64,000 nucleotides of DNA, from NCBI GenBank assembly GCA_017643645.1, contig JAEPNB010000008.1, positions 124,001 to 188,000 on the forward strand, given 5' to 3'. Made by a program: the position numbers and the translations under genes. The notes under the pieces were generated by a model. It was not told the origin of the DNA, made no database searches, and saw nothing but the letters and a program-made list of their open reading frames with translations. Shown here in pieces: positions 52,140 to 61,881 of this stretch; position 1 is the first letter of the stretch, and each line of letters begins with the position of its first letter. The DNA comes from Balneola sp. (lineage in GTDB: Bacteria > Bacteroidota > Rhodothermia > Balneolales > Balneolaceae).

Positions 52140-55100
52140 TCAACTTTGTCTTTCCTGAAGCTGTTTCAACAACTCAAAATAACGCTCTATCAGTTTTTGA
52201 TAGTCGGGTGAGTATTTAGTGAAATTAGGGTCGTTTAGTCTTGAACGAATCTGTTTTTCCAGTTCTTCCAGTGTAATATCAGGAGGAGTGTTTCTTTCAA
52301 AATTACCCGGTTGTTTACCTTCTCTTTTTTTCTCTTCTTCATCCCGCTCCTGCATAGATTTTTCAGCTTCCAGCATTCGTGTAAGAATATTTTGTTGCCT
52401 TTCTATGAGTGTTGGATCTACTGCTCCTCCCCGTAAATCGTTAATGGTATCTTCCATTTCTTCGATCATTCGCTGAATCTCGCTCCCTGCGCGATCGCCT
52501 TCTAAGCCACCACTTTCACGTAGTTCCTGAAGTTGCTTCCTTATTCTGTTCTGTTGCTTTGCAAGCTGGTTTAAACGCTCCATTTGATCATTTGAAAGCC
52601 GCTCTCCCTGCATATCATTGATCATTTGCTGCAACTGCTGATTGAGTTGCTGCTGATTCCCCTTCATTTCGCCAAGTTGCTCAATCATTTGCTGAACAGA
52701 CTGAGGAGAACCGCTGCCTCCCTGTCCTGAACCATTATTGTTCTGAAGCTGCTCCAAAAGATTGGCGATCATAAATGCAATTTCATTAATTCCACCAAAG
52801 GCCTGACGGGAAGCGACAGAAGAGTTTCTTTGATGTCGTTCAGCCATCTGAGATAAGGAGCGCTCCAGTTGATTTTTCAGCTCAATAGTTTTTGAATTAA
52901 TTTGATTAGAAAACTGAGGAATGGATTTTGAAAGATTAAATAAAGTATCAGAAAGAGCACCGAATATTTGTTCTACGTTTCTTTGATCTCTGGCCAGTTC
53001 TACATAAGCTAAACTTCTGTCTTCAGTTTGTTGTGAAAGATAAACCAAATCTTCCTGTTCGGTAGAAAGCGTTAATAAGGAATGCATTACATATTGCAAC
53101 CCTGCAATATTTATTTGCTCCTGTTGCTGTCCCATCGCTTTCATTTGCTCGCGGGTTTTCGCAGCTAACTCCTGATATGGCTGTTGAAGATTGGGTTGCT
53201 GATTTTGAGGTTGTTGAGACTCGTTGTTTTCGTCTCCTGATCCTTGTTCCTGACTTTGGTTTTGCTCCAGCCAGTCTTCAATCTCTTTTTTAATACGGTT
53301 TTCCAGTTCTTCCTGTGTTTCCTTTTGAAATTCAGAAACAGGTTTTTCTGTTTTTTCAGAAGTATTCTCGGATAAATTCTCAATGGATTCTCTAAGCTTT
53401 TCGATCTGTTTCAGATCTTCTTTTCTTTTGTTTTCTGCTTCTTCATCGGATGGAGGATTTTCGGATAGTTCTTGTTCTTGTCTGGCCTGGTCTTCAAATG
53501 ATTTGGCAAGCTTTTCCATATCAGACATAAGCTTCAGTTGCTTGAACAATTCAATGGTTCGCTCAAGTCTCTTTTTGAAATCTTCTTCACTGAACTCAAC
53601 CTCTTCCATGGCACGGCGAAGTTGTTCAGGACTAAGTTGCTGCATGTTTTCTCTGAGCTTCTCTAACGCCTCACGTAAACCGGGATCATCAATTTCTTCC
53701 ATGAGTTTTTTGAGTTCATCGTACGCTTTCTGAGTTTCTTCACTCAGTAAATTATTTTCGCTAAGCTCATTTTTGATCTCTTCAAATTTTTCATTGAGTT
53801 CGTCTATCTTTTTCTGAACTTCTTCCTGTTTCTTTGAAGCCTCTTCAACTTGTCTCTGATTCTCATAGTTGACTTCAGGGTCTTCCTTCAGGCTTTCCTC
53901 AAACTCTTTGTAAGACTGACTCATTTCCTCAAATGATTTAGATATCGACTCCAGATCGGTGTCAACTTCATCTTCCTTTTTATCCAGAGATTCAAAATAA
54001 TCCACCAGAGAAGGAACTGTCAAAGTAATCTCCTGTGAACGGGATGTTTTTCGACCGCTGTAACCGTCATTATCAGAAGCTTCTATCCAAAAAGTCAGTT
54101 CGTCTAAAGGAGAAAGTTTCAATTCCGAAATATCCCAATCATATCGCTGAAGAACTCCATTTACCGGACGAGCAAGACGGATGGAACCGATTCGGGGATC
54201 ATCGACATAAGCTTTTTTGAGTTCATACTTAAGTTGACCACGAGTAATATTAAAATCGTCTGTAGCCTTATAAGTAAGAGGCAAGTTCTTAGGCTGAACC
54301 ATTTCGAAAGAAGCAGAGGGTTCTACTAATTCGACTACCGGATACTCGTCAATAATTGGTTCAATGATAAATTGAAACTGATTTTTGTTCTGCAATCCAT
54401 TTTTATCCTCAAGAAGGAAGGAAATAGTATCAGGCTCGGTTACTGAAAATCCTGCATGGAATCGTTGAAGATCAATGGAACTGCTGTCTAGTGAATTCGA
54501 ACTTGAAATGATTTCCAATTGATCAATTTCTTTATTCAAAAAACCATTCAGACTTATTGAAGCCCCTTGATAAGCCCGAATTAAAGAAAAGGGGTAAGAC
54601 TGTGAGGTTGAGTCTAAATCGGTATAGTCCGGTGGGATAGTGGTGGATATCAGTTCAGAAAATCTTGGGCGCAGTTGAACAAAAGCTTCGTATGTTTCAG
54701 ACCTGAACCCATCCATTTCAACATAGTATTCCAGATCGTTATTCAGATTAAAAGGGATTGAAGTGAATCCGGATGGTGCAGGATCCATGCTCAAAGATCT
54801 GAAGTCTTCCTCAACCGATGTTTTAACAAAGAGATTAACAGTTTCCGGAATTTCATTATCACCGAAATTAATGCTGGCTGAAAATGCAGAACCTTGTTCC
54901 AGAGTGACATCACCCGGAGTAACGGTAAAAGTGTAGGGATTTGGTTTTTCAAAAGCCTTCCAGATGTAAACTGTTCTTTGGGCTCCGTCAGGAAATGTAA
55001 AGGCTGTTGCTATGAAAAACAGAAGCACAACTCCGGAAATCTTTATAGATTTTCTGAAAAACCGGGTTTGAGTCTGAGAATCGGAATATGAATAAAGGCG

Positions 55101-55517
55101 TTCTTTAAACTGCTGATAATCAATTGAAGAAAGGTTTTTTTCGAGAGCGGCCTGAACAAGAGAAGAATCAGCTAGCTCGTCTTTTTCCAGATCCAGATAA
55201 TAGTTGATTTCTTCAAGCTGCTGACTGTGAGCAAATTTTTGGTAAAATGTGTGGAATGGATCGGGTTTGTTTTGGGAACGTAACCACAAGTACAGCCCGA
55301 TAGCAGAAGCAAATGCCAACAGTACAATTCCGGATTTTACAGCAGGGCTCAGAAAACTAAATTGTTCAATTGTGATAAGTATCAGTACGATACTGAACAG
55401 AGCAGATAGCCCGGCCAAAACTTTTGAAACAAAAAAACGACGTTCCAGATCATCAAAAGCTTGATGTAGCTCTTTTTTTATTTGCTCTGACTTTGATTTT
55501 TGTTGGTCTTCTTGCAT
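52140..55517 (-). CDS. DUF4175-type large membrane/coiled-coil protein
   Basis: Very long protein (1125 residues). Near the N-terminus are three membrane segments (about 37-57, 61-78 and 155-170), then an extracytoplasmic beta-rich region (about 190-500), then a Glu/Gln/Lys-rich helical region (about 500-1125) with several coiled coils and Gln-rich stretches. No enzymatic motif is visible. It resembles the DUF4175 family, which often lies near BatA-like genes, and a BatA/B-like gene lies just across the convergent boundary. A structural envelope role is a guess. No frameshift is evident over the full length. Confidence 0.7.
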   Translation of the reverse strand: MQEDQQKSKSEQIKKELHQAFDDLERRFFVSKVLAGLSALFSIVLILITIEQFSFLSPAVKSGIVLLAFASAIGLYLWLRSQNKPDPFHTFYQKFAHSQQLEEINYYLDLEKDELADSSLVQAALEKNLSSIDYQQFKERLYSYSDSQTQTRFFRKSIKISGVVLLFFIATAFTFPDGAQRTVYIWKAFEKPNPYTFTVTPGDVTLEQGSAFSASINFGDNEIPETVNLFVKTSVEEDFRSLSMDPAPSGFTSIPFNLNNDLEYYVEMDGFRSETYEAFVQLRPRFSELISTTIPPDYTDLDSTSQSYPFSLIRAYQGASISLNGFLNKEIDQLEIISSSNSLDSSSIDLQRFHAGFSVTEPDTISFLLEDKNGLQNKNQFQFIIEPIIDEYPVVELVEPSASFEMVQPKNLPLTYKATDDFNITRGQLKYELKKAYVDDPRIGSIRLARPVNGVLQRYDWDISELKLSPLDELTFWIEASDNDGYSGRKTSRSQEITLTVPSLVDYFESLDKKEDEVDTDLESISKSFEEMSQSYKEFEESLKEDPEVNYENQRQVEEASKKQEEVQKKIDELNEKFEEIKNELSENNLLSEETQKAYDELKKLMEEIDDPGLREALEKLRENMQQLSPEQLRRAMEEVEFSEEDFKKRLERTIELFKQLKLMSDMEKLAKSFEDQARQEQELSENPPSDEEAENKRKEDLKQIEKLRESIENLSENTSEKTEKPVSEFQKETQEELENRIKKEIEDWLEQNQSQEQGSGDENNESQQPQNQQPNLQQPYQELAAKTREQMKAMGQQQEQINIAGLQYVMHSLLTLSTEQEDLVYLSQQTEDRSLAYVELARDQRNVEQIFGALSDTLFNLSKSIPQFSNQINSKTIELKNQLERSLSQMAERHQRNSSVASRQAFGGINEIAFMIANLLEQLQNNNGSGQGGSGSPQSVQQMIEQLGEMKGNQQQLNQQLQQMINDMQGERLSNDQMERLNQLAKQQNRIRKQLQELRESGGLEGDRAGSEIQRMIEEMEDTINDLRGGAVDPTLIERQQNILTRMLEAEKSMQERDEEEKKREGKQPGNFERNTPPDITLEELEKQIRSRLNDPNFTKYSPDYQKLIERYFELLKQLQERQS

Positions 55518-55585
55518 ACTCTTAAGAAAAGGAAATCCTGCTTAATATGTTCTAAAAAACCGTAAATGAGAAGCTTTATTGCAGC

Positions 55586-56461
55586 TTATACTTCATTTAA
55601 CAAAAGTGATTCAGCTACAGAATATCTTCCGTTATCTGAACTCAATTTTATGATCTCTTTATAATAGTCGTGTTCCAGATATAAATGAAAATCTTCGCGA
55701 ACCGCACGTTCCAGAAAATCCTCTTTTTCTTTCAGTGTTTCAGCCGGATACATATCATATCCCATTACCCATGGAAGCGGTACATGGACATGAGTAGGCA
55801 GAAGATCGGCAACGAAACATATCTTTTTCCCATCTCCTTCAATGAGTGGAAGCTGTTGACCGAGTGTATGTCCATTAACAATAATTGCAGAGAGTCCTTC
55901 TTCATAAATGTGATTATCATCAACCAGATTTAATTTGTCAGTCTCTTTAAGTGGCGCCATGTTTTCCGGAAGAAAACTAGCCTTTTCACGGGCATTAGGA
56001 TTATTGGCTGTTTCCCAATGAGATTTTGTTATATGATATTCAGCATTGGGGAAGGTGTATTGTTGATTTCCGGATTCATCATAGTATGAAGTCCCACCAC
56101 AATGATCGAAATGTAAATGAGTAAAGATCACATCAGTCACATCTTTAAAACTAAAGCCATGTTCTGCAAAAGATCTTTCCATGGTATGCTTGCTGAAATC
56201 TACCTGATATATCTTCATGAGCTTTTCATTGAACTTTGTTCCAAGTCCATTATCAATCAAATAGAGCTTATCTGTAGCCTTTGATTTGATCAATAAGCAG
56301 CGCATGGTCATCTGAATTCGATTTTTTTCGTCTGCTTCAATACCTCGTGACCATAATGTTTTAGGAACAACGCCAAACATAGCACCGCCATCTAGTTTGA
56401 AGTCACCTGTTTCGATGGTGTACAATTCAAAATTTCCCAGCGTGGTTTTCGATAAGCTCAT
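55586..56461 (-). CDS. MBL-fold metallo-hydrolase (lactonase-like)
   Basis: The 291-residue protein of the metallo-beta-lactamase fold has the metal motif THLHFDHCGG (about 111-120), a further metal-ligand histidine in NGHTLGQQ and one near the end (LEHDYY). It lacks a signal peptide, so it is cytoplasmic. The layout and length fit AHL-lactonase/AttM-like hydrolases, but the substrate is open. It follows coaBC by 60 bases in the same direction and precedes the DUF4175 gene by 68 bases; a shared transcript is possible. Confidence 0.82.
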   Translation of the reverse strand: MSLSKTTLGNFELYTIETGDFKLDGGAMFGVVPKTLWSRGIEADEKNRIQMTMRCLLIKSKATDKLYLIDNGLGTKFNEKLMKIYQVDFSKHTMERSFAEHGFSFKDVTDVIFTHLHFDHCGGTSYYDESGNQQYTFPNAEYHITKSHWETANNPNAREKASFLPENMAPLKETDKLNLVDDNHIYEEGLSAIIVNGHTLGQQLPLIEGDGKKICFVADLLPTHVHVPLPWVMGYDMYPAETLKEKEDFLERAVREDFHLYLEHDYYKEIIKLSSDNGRYSVAESLLLNEV

Positions 56462-56521
56462 AGATCAGTATTTTTAAATTTATACAAAAATAGGGAACAG
56501 AAGAGAGAATCCCTTAAAAAA

Positions 56522-57712
56522 TTAAGACCGGAATATCTTTCCTAAAACCAGTTCAGCAACTTCCTGTTTGGTTCCACTGAATTTGGTTTCAGAATCTTTG
56601 CTGATCAAGTGTACTTGATTGGTATCAACTTCAAAACCGGCACCTTCAGTACTTAAAGAATTTGCTATAACCCAATCTGCATTTTTCTTATTAAGCTTCT
56701 TTGCAGCATTTTTGATCAGATCTTCTGTTTCCATAGCAAAACCGATCAATATCTGATCTGGTTTTTTATTCTCACCAAGCCATGCCAGTATATCTGTAGT
56801 CTTTGAAAGCTCAATAGAATTTGAACCGGTATCCTTCTTCACTTTGTGTGAATATGTTTTTGAAGGAGTAAAATCTGATACAGCAGCTGCCATTATAATT
56901 ACATCAGCATCAGCGTGGTTTTTAACAGCTTCAAATAATTCGGCGGCACTTGTAATAGAAGTTGTGTGGATGCCTTCAGGAATTGGAGCTGTAACTGATC
57001 CATGAATAAGTTTGACCTCAGCGCCTAATCTTTTAGCAGCTTCTGCCATTGCAAATCCCATTTTGCCGGAACTTGGATTTGAAATAAAGCGAACTGGGTC
57101 AATAAATTCTCTGGTGGGACCGGCGGTGACCACAACTTTCTTACCCTTTAAAGGTCCTTCTATAGAGCCAATAATTTCTGAAGCTTTTTCCAGAATATCT
57201 TCGAACTCAGGAAGTCTGCCTTTACCTTCTAAACCACTGGCCAAAAATCCGGAAGCAGGTTCCAGTACATGATATCCGAATTCCTGAACTTTTTTAAGGT
57301 TTTCAGTTACAGTCGGAGACTCATACATCTCTCCATCCATAGTTGGACAGATCAAAATAGGCGAGCGAGCTGCAAGCACTGTACTCGTAAGCATATTATC
57401 TGAAGTTCCAGAAGCTATTTTGGAAAGAGTGTTTGCTGTGCAAGGAGCGATCACAAAAAGATCAGCCCATTCTCCCCAGTTTATATGACGAGTCCAATCA
57501 GTTGATTGAGTGTCATCAGGAAAAATTTCAACGGCAACTTCATGTTGAGAAAGGGAAGCAAAGGTTTCTAAACCAACAAAGCGAGTGGCTGAGGGAGTCA
57601 TAGTGACACGTACTTCAGCACCCGCTTTTTGAAATTCTCTAAGTAAAAAGACAGCTTTATAAGCTGCTATTCCTCCGGTAACACCGAGAACAATGCGCTT
57701 TCCGGAGAGCAT
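56522..57712 (-). CDS. coaBC: bifunctional phosphopantothenoylcysteine decarboxylase/synthetase
   Basis: Coenzyme A biosynthesis, 396 residues. The N-terminal flavin-dependent decarboxylase (CoaC) has [13 protein letters not shown] and the active-site histidine in TRHINWGEW. The C-terminal synthetase (CoaB) has [25 protein letters not shown] and the [18 protein letters not shown] segment, whose lysine forms the reactive site. It follows rpoZ by two bases and is part of the yicC-gmk-rpoZ-coaBC run. Two methionine-loop residues (CPTMDGEMY) differ from the common APAMN form but fit the family. Confidence 0.95.
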   Translation of the reverse strand: MLSGKRIVLGVTGGIAAYKAVFLLREFQKAGAEVRVTMTPSATRFVGLETFASLSQHEVAVEIFPDDTQSTDWTRHINWGEWADLFVIAPCTANTLSKIASGTSDNMLTSTVLAARSPILICPTMDGEMYESPTVTENLKKVQEFGYHVLEPASGFLASGLEGKGRLPEFEDILEKASEIIGSIEGPLKGKKVVVTAGPTREFIDPVRFISNPSSGKMGFAMAEAAKRLGAEVKLIHGSVTAPIPEGIHTTSITSAAELFEAVKNHADADVIIMAAAVSDFTPSKTYSHKVKKDTGSNSIELSKTTDILAWLGENKKPDQILIGFAMETEDLIKNAAKKLNKKNADWVIANSLSTEGAGFEVDTNQVHLISKDSETKFSGTKQEVAELVLGKIFRS

Positions 57713-57714
57713 TT

Positions 57715-58008
57715 TTATTCCTCTACTTCAGGACGACGGAAATAGGTTTTACCGGCTTCCATTTCAGCAATAGATCGTTGTACTGCATGAGGAAGTTTTT
57801 CAAAAGACTTTGAAATTTGCTCTTGTTCTTCATTGAATGAAAACTCGTCTTCGTCTTCAAAACCTTCGAAATATTGTAGCTTTTCATCAAGCTCTAATTT
57901 TTCATTTGCGGCAATCTGACGAGCTCTTTTAGACATGATCACTAGTAACTCATATTTGTTACCGGTTGTCTTTTTCAGCTCTTCGATGTCAAGTGTACGA
58001 ATTGGCAT
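57715..58008 (-). CDS. rpoZ: RNA polymerase omega subunit
   Basis: Small subunit of 97 residues in the gmk-rpoZ-coaBC order found in many bacteria. The core reads NKYELLVIMSKRARQIA (17-33), the conserved omega helix, followed by an acidic middle (FEDEDEFSFNEEQEQ) and HAVQRSIAEMEAGKTYFRRPEV at the end. It supports assembly of the beta' subunit. The acidic insert is longer than in proteobacterial omega but is usual in Bacteroidota-type versions. Confidence 0.88.
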   Translation of the reverse strand: MPIRTLDIEELKKTTGNKYELLVIMSKRARQIAANEKLELDEKLQYFEGFEDEDEFSFNEEQEQISKSFEKLPHAVQRSIAEMEAGKTYFRRPEVEE

Positions 58009-58013
58009 ATTTT

Positions 58014-58583
58014 CTAATTTGAATTCATGAATTCGAGAACAGCTTGCTTTATTTGAGAGTAAGCCGTCTCTAAATCATCATTAATAATAACCCGATCAAA
58101 ACGATCGGCATATGTAAGTTCTTCTTTTGCACGTTCAAGTCGCAGGGCAAGAGTTTCTTCATTTTCAGTACCTCTGGCCATTAAACGCTGCTTTAAGACC
58201 TCAAGTGAAGGAGGTTGAACAAAAATGCTCAAGCACTCATCGCCGTATATTTCATTGATATTTACGGCTCCCTTTACTTCGATGTCAAGCAGAACAAAAT
58301 AGCCTAATTTCAGGCTTTTATCAACTTCTGATTGCAAAGTACCATATCTCTTTCCACCATAGAATTCTTCCCATTCCAGGAAGTCATTCTCATCAATTCT
58401 GGCTTGAAATTCTTCATCAGATAAAAAATGATAATGCTTACCATTTTCTTCTCCTTCACGGGGTGGTCTGGTAGTAGCAGAAACAGAAAATTTCAGATCC
58501 TCAAAATCCTTGAATAGTCTTTTTGCAAGCGTGGTTTTTCCGGCTCCACTGGGAGCAACAAGTATAATAACTTTACCTTTCAT
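58014..58583 (-). CDS. gmk: guanylate kinase
   Basis: Converts GMP to GDP with ATP. The 189-residue protein has the P-loop APSGAGKTTL (10-19), the GMP-binding segment SVSATTRPPREGEENGKHYHF and FLEWEEFYGGKRYGT, all standard. It lies five bases before rpoZ, and a long hairpin (58594-58633) sits between it and yicC. Confidence 0.96.
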   Translation of the reverse strand: MKGKVIILVAPSGAGKTTLAKRLFKDFEDLKFSVSATTRPPREGEENGKHYHFLSDEEFQARIDENDFLEWEEFYGGKRYGTLQSEVDKSLKLGYFVLLDIEVKGAVNINEIYGDECLSIFVQPPSLEVLKQRLMARGTENEETLALRLERAKEELTYADRFDRVIINDDLETAYSQIKQAVLEFMNSN

Positions 58584-58593
58584 ATTAGTACCG

Positions 58594-58633
58594 AGTATTT
58601 AGTATTGAGAAAAGCGTCTCAATACTAAATACT
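58594..58633. repeat. 17-base-stem palindrome between yicC and gmk
   Basis: The arm agtatttagtattgaga (58594-58610) and its exact complement (58617-58633) flank the loop aaagcg. It is a strong, fully paired hairpin in the 60-base gap of a conserved operon. It may attenuate or process the transcript, or be a mobile palindromic repeat. Confidence 0.85.
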
Positions 58634-58643
58634 AAAATCTAGT

Positions 58644-59525
58644 TTATTCGACGTTTTGTACTTGTTCTCTGATCTGCTCCAATGTTTCTTTAGAACGAAC
58701 TACGTGATGCGCAATTTCAGAGTCGTTTGCTTTAGAACCAATGGTGTTCAGTTCACGATTCATTTCCTGAGTTAAGAAATTCAGTCGCCTTCCTGCAGGT
58801 TCAGCTTGTTCAATGGCCTCAATAAAGAACTTTAAATGGGCACGCATTCTCACAATTTCTTCAGTGATATCCATTTTATCGGCAATAACAGCAACTTCTG
58901 TTTCGAGGCGTTCTTTATCAAAGTTTTCGTCGTCGAATAATTGTTGAATTCGCTCACGAAGCTTATTTCTGATTTCCTCAACTCTGCCGTTAGTTACTTT
59001 CTCAATATCTTTCAGATTGGCTTCGATATTTTCAATACGCTCAATAAGATCATTCTTTAACTGATCTCCTTCCTGAGTTCTCATTGCAATCAGGTTTTCC
59101 ACCGCGCTGTTCAATGCTTTTAAAGCAACAGCCCATTTTTCAGCAAGGATCTCTTCATCATCTTCCTGAGTTATAAAAACATCTCCAAACCCGGTAATAT
59201 TTCTGACGTTCAGACTGTCTTCAATTCCCGCAGCTTCCTGAACTTCTCTCAAAATACGGGCGTAAGCTTTTACTTTAACTTCATCTACTTTGATGTGTGG
59301 TTCACGGGAATCAGATTCAGTGACGTGAACATTAATGTTCAATTTTCCACGACTGATGGTTTTCTGAACTAATTCTTTCAAAATAAGTTCTTTGTCCTGA
59401 AGTCGTTGTGGGAGCCGTATAGAAAGATCTAAATATCGGCTGTTTAAGGATTTGATTTCAACAGTAGCGGTTAAGCCATTTTCAGTAGCTTCGCCCCGTC
59501 CAAACCCGGTCATAGAAATAATCAT
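58644..59525 (-). CDS. yicC: YicC-family endoribonuclease
   Basis: The 293-residue protein begins MIISMTGFGRGEA and SLNSRYLDLSIRLP, the YicC N-terminal signature, and ends with the DUF1732 region (MDITEEIVRMRAHLKFF, GRRLNFLTQEMNRELNTIGSK, VVRSKETLEQIREQVQNVE). Members are hexameric RNases implicated in RNA turnover. Position directly upstream of gmk is conserved in many phyla. It is divergent from the carbamoyltransferase gene, with 117 bases between them that must hold both promoters. Confidence 0.93.
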   Translation of the reverse strand: MIISMTGFGRGEATENGLTATVEIKSLNSRYLDLSIRLPQRLQDKELILKELVQKTISRGKLNINVHVTESDSREPHIKVDEVKVKAYARILREVQEAAGIEDSLNVRNITGFGDVFITQEDDEEILAEKWAVALKALNSAVENLIAMRTQEGDQLKNDLIERIENIEANLKDIEKVTNGRVEEIRNKLRERIQQLFDDENFDKERLETEVAVIADKMDITEEIVRMRAHLKFFIEAIEQAEPAGRRLNFLTQEMNRELNTIGSKANDSEIAHHVVRSKETLEQIREQVQNVE

Positions 59526-59642
59526 ATATGAATCGCAGATGAATTTTTAAGAAAAACAAAGGTACAAAAGTAACAGACGGGAAGAAACTACTTGGCAAGT
59601 ATTCCACGATTCGTATCTTCTTGCAATAATTTTACTTTTCGG

Positions 59643-61487
59643 ATGAATATTCTAGGAATTTCTGCTTTTTATCATGACTCTGCCGCTTGTTTGATACAAG
59701 ATGGGAGAATTGTGGCTGCAGCTCAGGAAGAGCGATTTACACGAAATAAACACGATGCTTCTTTTCCGGAAAATGCAGTCAAATATTGCCTGGAACACTC
59801 CGGATTGAGCATCGATGAAATGGATGCCATTGCTTTCTATGATAAGCCTTTTCTTAAGTTCGAGCGACTTCTTGAAACATATCTGTCATTTGCGCCAAAA
59901 GGAGTTCGGTCATTTGTAACAGCTATTCCTGTTTGGCTGAAGGAAAAAATGTTCCTGAAGAAACTGATCTATGATTCTCTAAAAGAAATTGAAGAATATG
60001 ACAAAGAAGATGTTACTCTGTTATTCCCGGAGCATCATTTAAGTCACGCAGCAAGTGCATTTTATCCTTCTAAATTCGATGAAGCGGCCATTCTTACTAT
60101 TGATGGAGTTGGAGAATGGGCAACGGCTTCTATTTGTCACGGAAAAGGAAATGAGATAAAAATTCTTCGCGAATTGAAATTTCCGCATTCGCTGGGACTG
60201 TTGTATTCAGCGTTCACATACTATTTGGGGTTCAAAGTAAACTCAGGTGAGTACAAACTGATGGGATTGGCTCCTTATGGAAATCCGGAATCGGAATTAA
60301 TTCAGGATTACATCACTAAAATTAAATCCGAGTTGGTAGATATCAGAGCAGACGGTTCTATCTGGTTAAACCAAAAGTATTTTGATTATGCAACCGGATT
60401 GAGAATGGTGAAGGATAAAAAATGGGAAGAATTATTTGGCTTTCCCCGCCGGGAAGACGAAGCAGAACTTGAGCAACACGAAGCAGATCTGGCTTTAGCT
60501 ATCCAAATGGTGACTGAAGAAATTGTAATTTTGATGGCGAAAGGGGCTAAGAAATTAACCGGAGCCAATGCTATTTGTTTGGCGGGCGGTGTTGCACTTA
60601 ATTGTGTTGCTAACGGAAAACTTCAGAACGAAGGAATTTTCGATGAAGTGTATATACAACCGGCGGCAGGAGATGCAGGAGGAGCGGTTGGTGCTGCTCT
60701 TGCTGCTCAATACATATATTTCAAAGACGAAAGAGTTCCGGAAACTCCGGATTCAATGCATGGAGCGTATCTAGGTCCTGATTATCATAAAATTGATGTA
60801 GAAAGATCTTTACGAAAGTTTAAACCCGTATTTAATGAGATATCAGGTTCCGAACTTTATAAAAAAGCAGCAGAGATCCTTGACAATGGAAATGTGGTTG
60901 GATGGTTTAACGGAAGAATGGAATTCGGTCCAAGGGCATTAGGTGGTAGAAGTATTATTGCCGATCCGAGACGAGTTGACATGCAAAAAAAGCTGAATCT
61001 GAAGATAAAATACAGGGAGTCATTCAGACCTTTTGCACCATCGGTTCTTGCGGAACATGCGGCTGATTATTTCGAGTTGGATTCTGATTCACCATATATG
61101 TTGCTGGTACAATCCATAAAAGAAGATTTAAAAAAACAGGTGCCGAAAGATTATAATCAGTTGCCACTAAGGGAAAAGCTTGCTGTACAAAGATCTGATT
61201 ATCCTGCGATCACACACATTGATTTTTCTGCGCGTATTCAGACCGTTCATAAAGAGACGAATCCTGAGTACTGGAATTTAATAGATGCTTTCAGACAAAG
61301 AACAGGATGCGCAATGGTGGTAAATACCAGTTTCAATGTTCGGGGCGAACCGATTGTGTGTACACCTGAAGATGCTTACCGTTGTTTTATGAATACCGAG
61401 ATGGATTATTTGGTAATTGGTGAGTATGTTTTTGCTAAAGAGGATCAGCCTGAATGGACTGATAAAATAGAATTTGATAAAGATTGA
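59643..61487 (+). CDS. NodU/TobZ-family carbamoyltransferase
   Basis: Transfers a carbamoyl group from carbamoyl phosphate to a hydroxyl group. The start at ATG 59643 gives the family N-terminus NILGISAFYHDSAACLI; an upstream ATG at 59592 would add 17 unrelated residues. The N-terminal Kae1-like domain has HHLSHAASAFYPS and TIDGVGEWAT, and the C-terminal domain has GRMEFGPRALGGRSIIADP and NTSFNVRGEPIVCTP. It is followed by DUF5989 and SxtJ genes, a common trio near polysaccharide loci, although its own sugar or lipid acceptor is unknown. Confidence 0.9.
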   Translation: MNILGISAFYHDSAACLIQDGRIVAAAQEERFTRNKHDASFPENAVKYCLEHSGLSIDEMDAIAFYDKPFLKFERLLETYLSFAPKGVRSFVTAIPVWLKEKMFLKKLIYDSLKEIEEYDKEDVTLLFPEHHLSHAASAFYPSKFDEAAILTIDGVGEWATASICHGKGNEIKILRELKFPHSLGLLYSAFTYYLGFKVNSGEYKLMGLAPYGNPESELIQDYITKIKSELVDIRADGSIWLNQKYFDYATGLRMVKDKKWEELFGFPRREDEAELEQHEADLALAIQMVTEEIVILMAKGAKKLTGANAICLAGGVALNCVANGKLQNEGIFDEVYIQPAAGDAGGAVGAALAAQYIYFKDERVPETPDSMHGAYLGPDYHKIDVERSLRKFKPVFNEISGSELYKKAAEILDNGNVVGWFNGRMEFGPRALGGRSIIADPRRVDMQKKLNLKIKYRESFRPFAPSVLAEHAADYFELDSDSPYMLLVQSIKEDLKKQVPKDYNQLPLREKLAVQRSDYPAITHIDFSARIQTVHKETNPEYWNLIDAFRQRTGCAMVVNTSFNVRGEPIVCTPEDAYRCFMNTEMDYLVIGEYVFAKEDQPEWTDKIEFDKD

Positions 61488-61568
61488 TGAATGCCACGGA
61501 AACTCAAAAGCACAAAAAAGTATCTATGATCTTGTGTGTTTGTGCATTGGTGGAAAATAAAAAAGAAC

Positions 61569-61718
61569 ATGGATTTACTTAAAGACTTATGGCTGTTTAT
61601 GAAGGAGCGGAAGAAATTCTGGTTAGCTCCTGTGATCATAGTGCTGTTGCTACTCGGATTTTTAATTGTGATCGGTGGCGGATCTTCAATCGCTCCGTTT
61701 ATTTATACTTTGTTTTGA
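61569..61718 (+). CDS. DUF5989 small membrane protein
   Basis: The 49-residue peptide reads MDLLKDLWLFMKERKKFWLAP at the start, then a single hydrophobic segment (IIVLLLLGFLIVIGGGSSIAPF) and FIYTLF at the end. This is the typical DUF5989 peptide found after carbamoyltransferase genes. The likely start is ATG 61569; an in-frame ATG at 61536 would add an untypical leader. Function unknown; it probably sits in the inner membrane with SxtJ. An intergenic REP-like repeat separates it from the sxtJ gene. Confidence 0.8.
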   Translation: MDLLKDLWLFMKERKKFWLAPVIIVLLLLGFLIVIGGGSSIAPFIYTLF

Positions 61719-61757
61719 TGAAAGGAATGAATTTTCTTTATACTGAAATGCCTTTGA

Positions 61758-61848
61758 GTCATTCCTGCGAAGGCAGGAATCTAGATCGTATTTCGCAAAA
61801 GGATCTTCGACATATCAGCGATCGAGATTCCGGGCATACGCCGCGGAA
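61758..61848. repeat. REP-like palindromic element (attcctgcgaaggcaggaat type)
   Basis: attcctgc (61761-61768) and gcaggaat (61773-61780) form a tight stem-loop. A second inverted pair, attccg...cggaat (61827-61832 and 61843-61848), follows. This is a known widespread intergenic repeat type that is often translated by mistake as ...FPPRRESR-like peptides. It lies between the DUF5989 and SxtJ genes. The remaining bases of the gap show no other signal. Confidence 0.8.
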
Positions 61849-61881
61849 TGACCTGAAATATATCACGAGTGACATTTAGCA

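Noticed and set aside
53383-53733. Serine-rich plus-strand frame opposite the DUF4175 gene
   Set aside because: Its composition is the mirror of Glu/Lys-rich codons on the other strand; the minus-strand frame is continuous for 1125 codons.
61589-61879. Possible 96-residue gene between DUF5989 and SxtJ
   Set aside because: It overlaps DUF5989 in another frame and its second half is the translation of a REP-like palindromic repeat.
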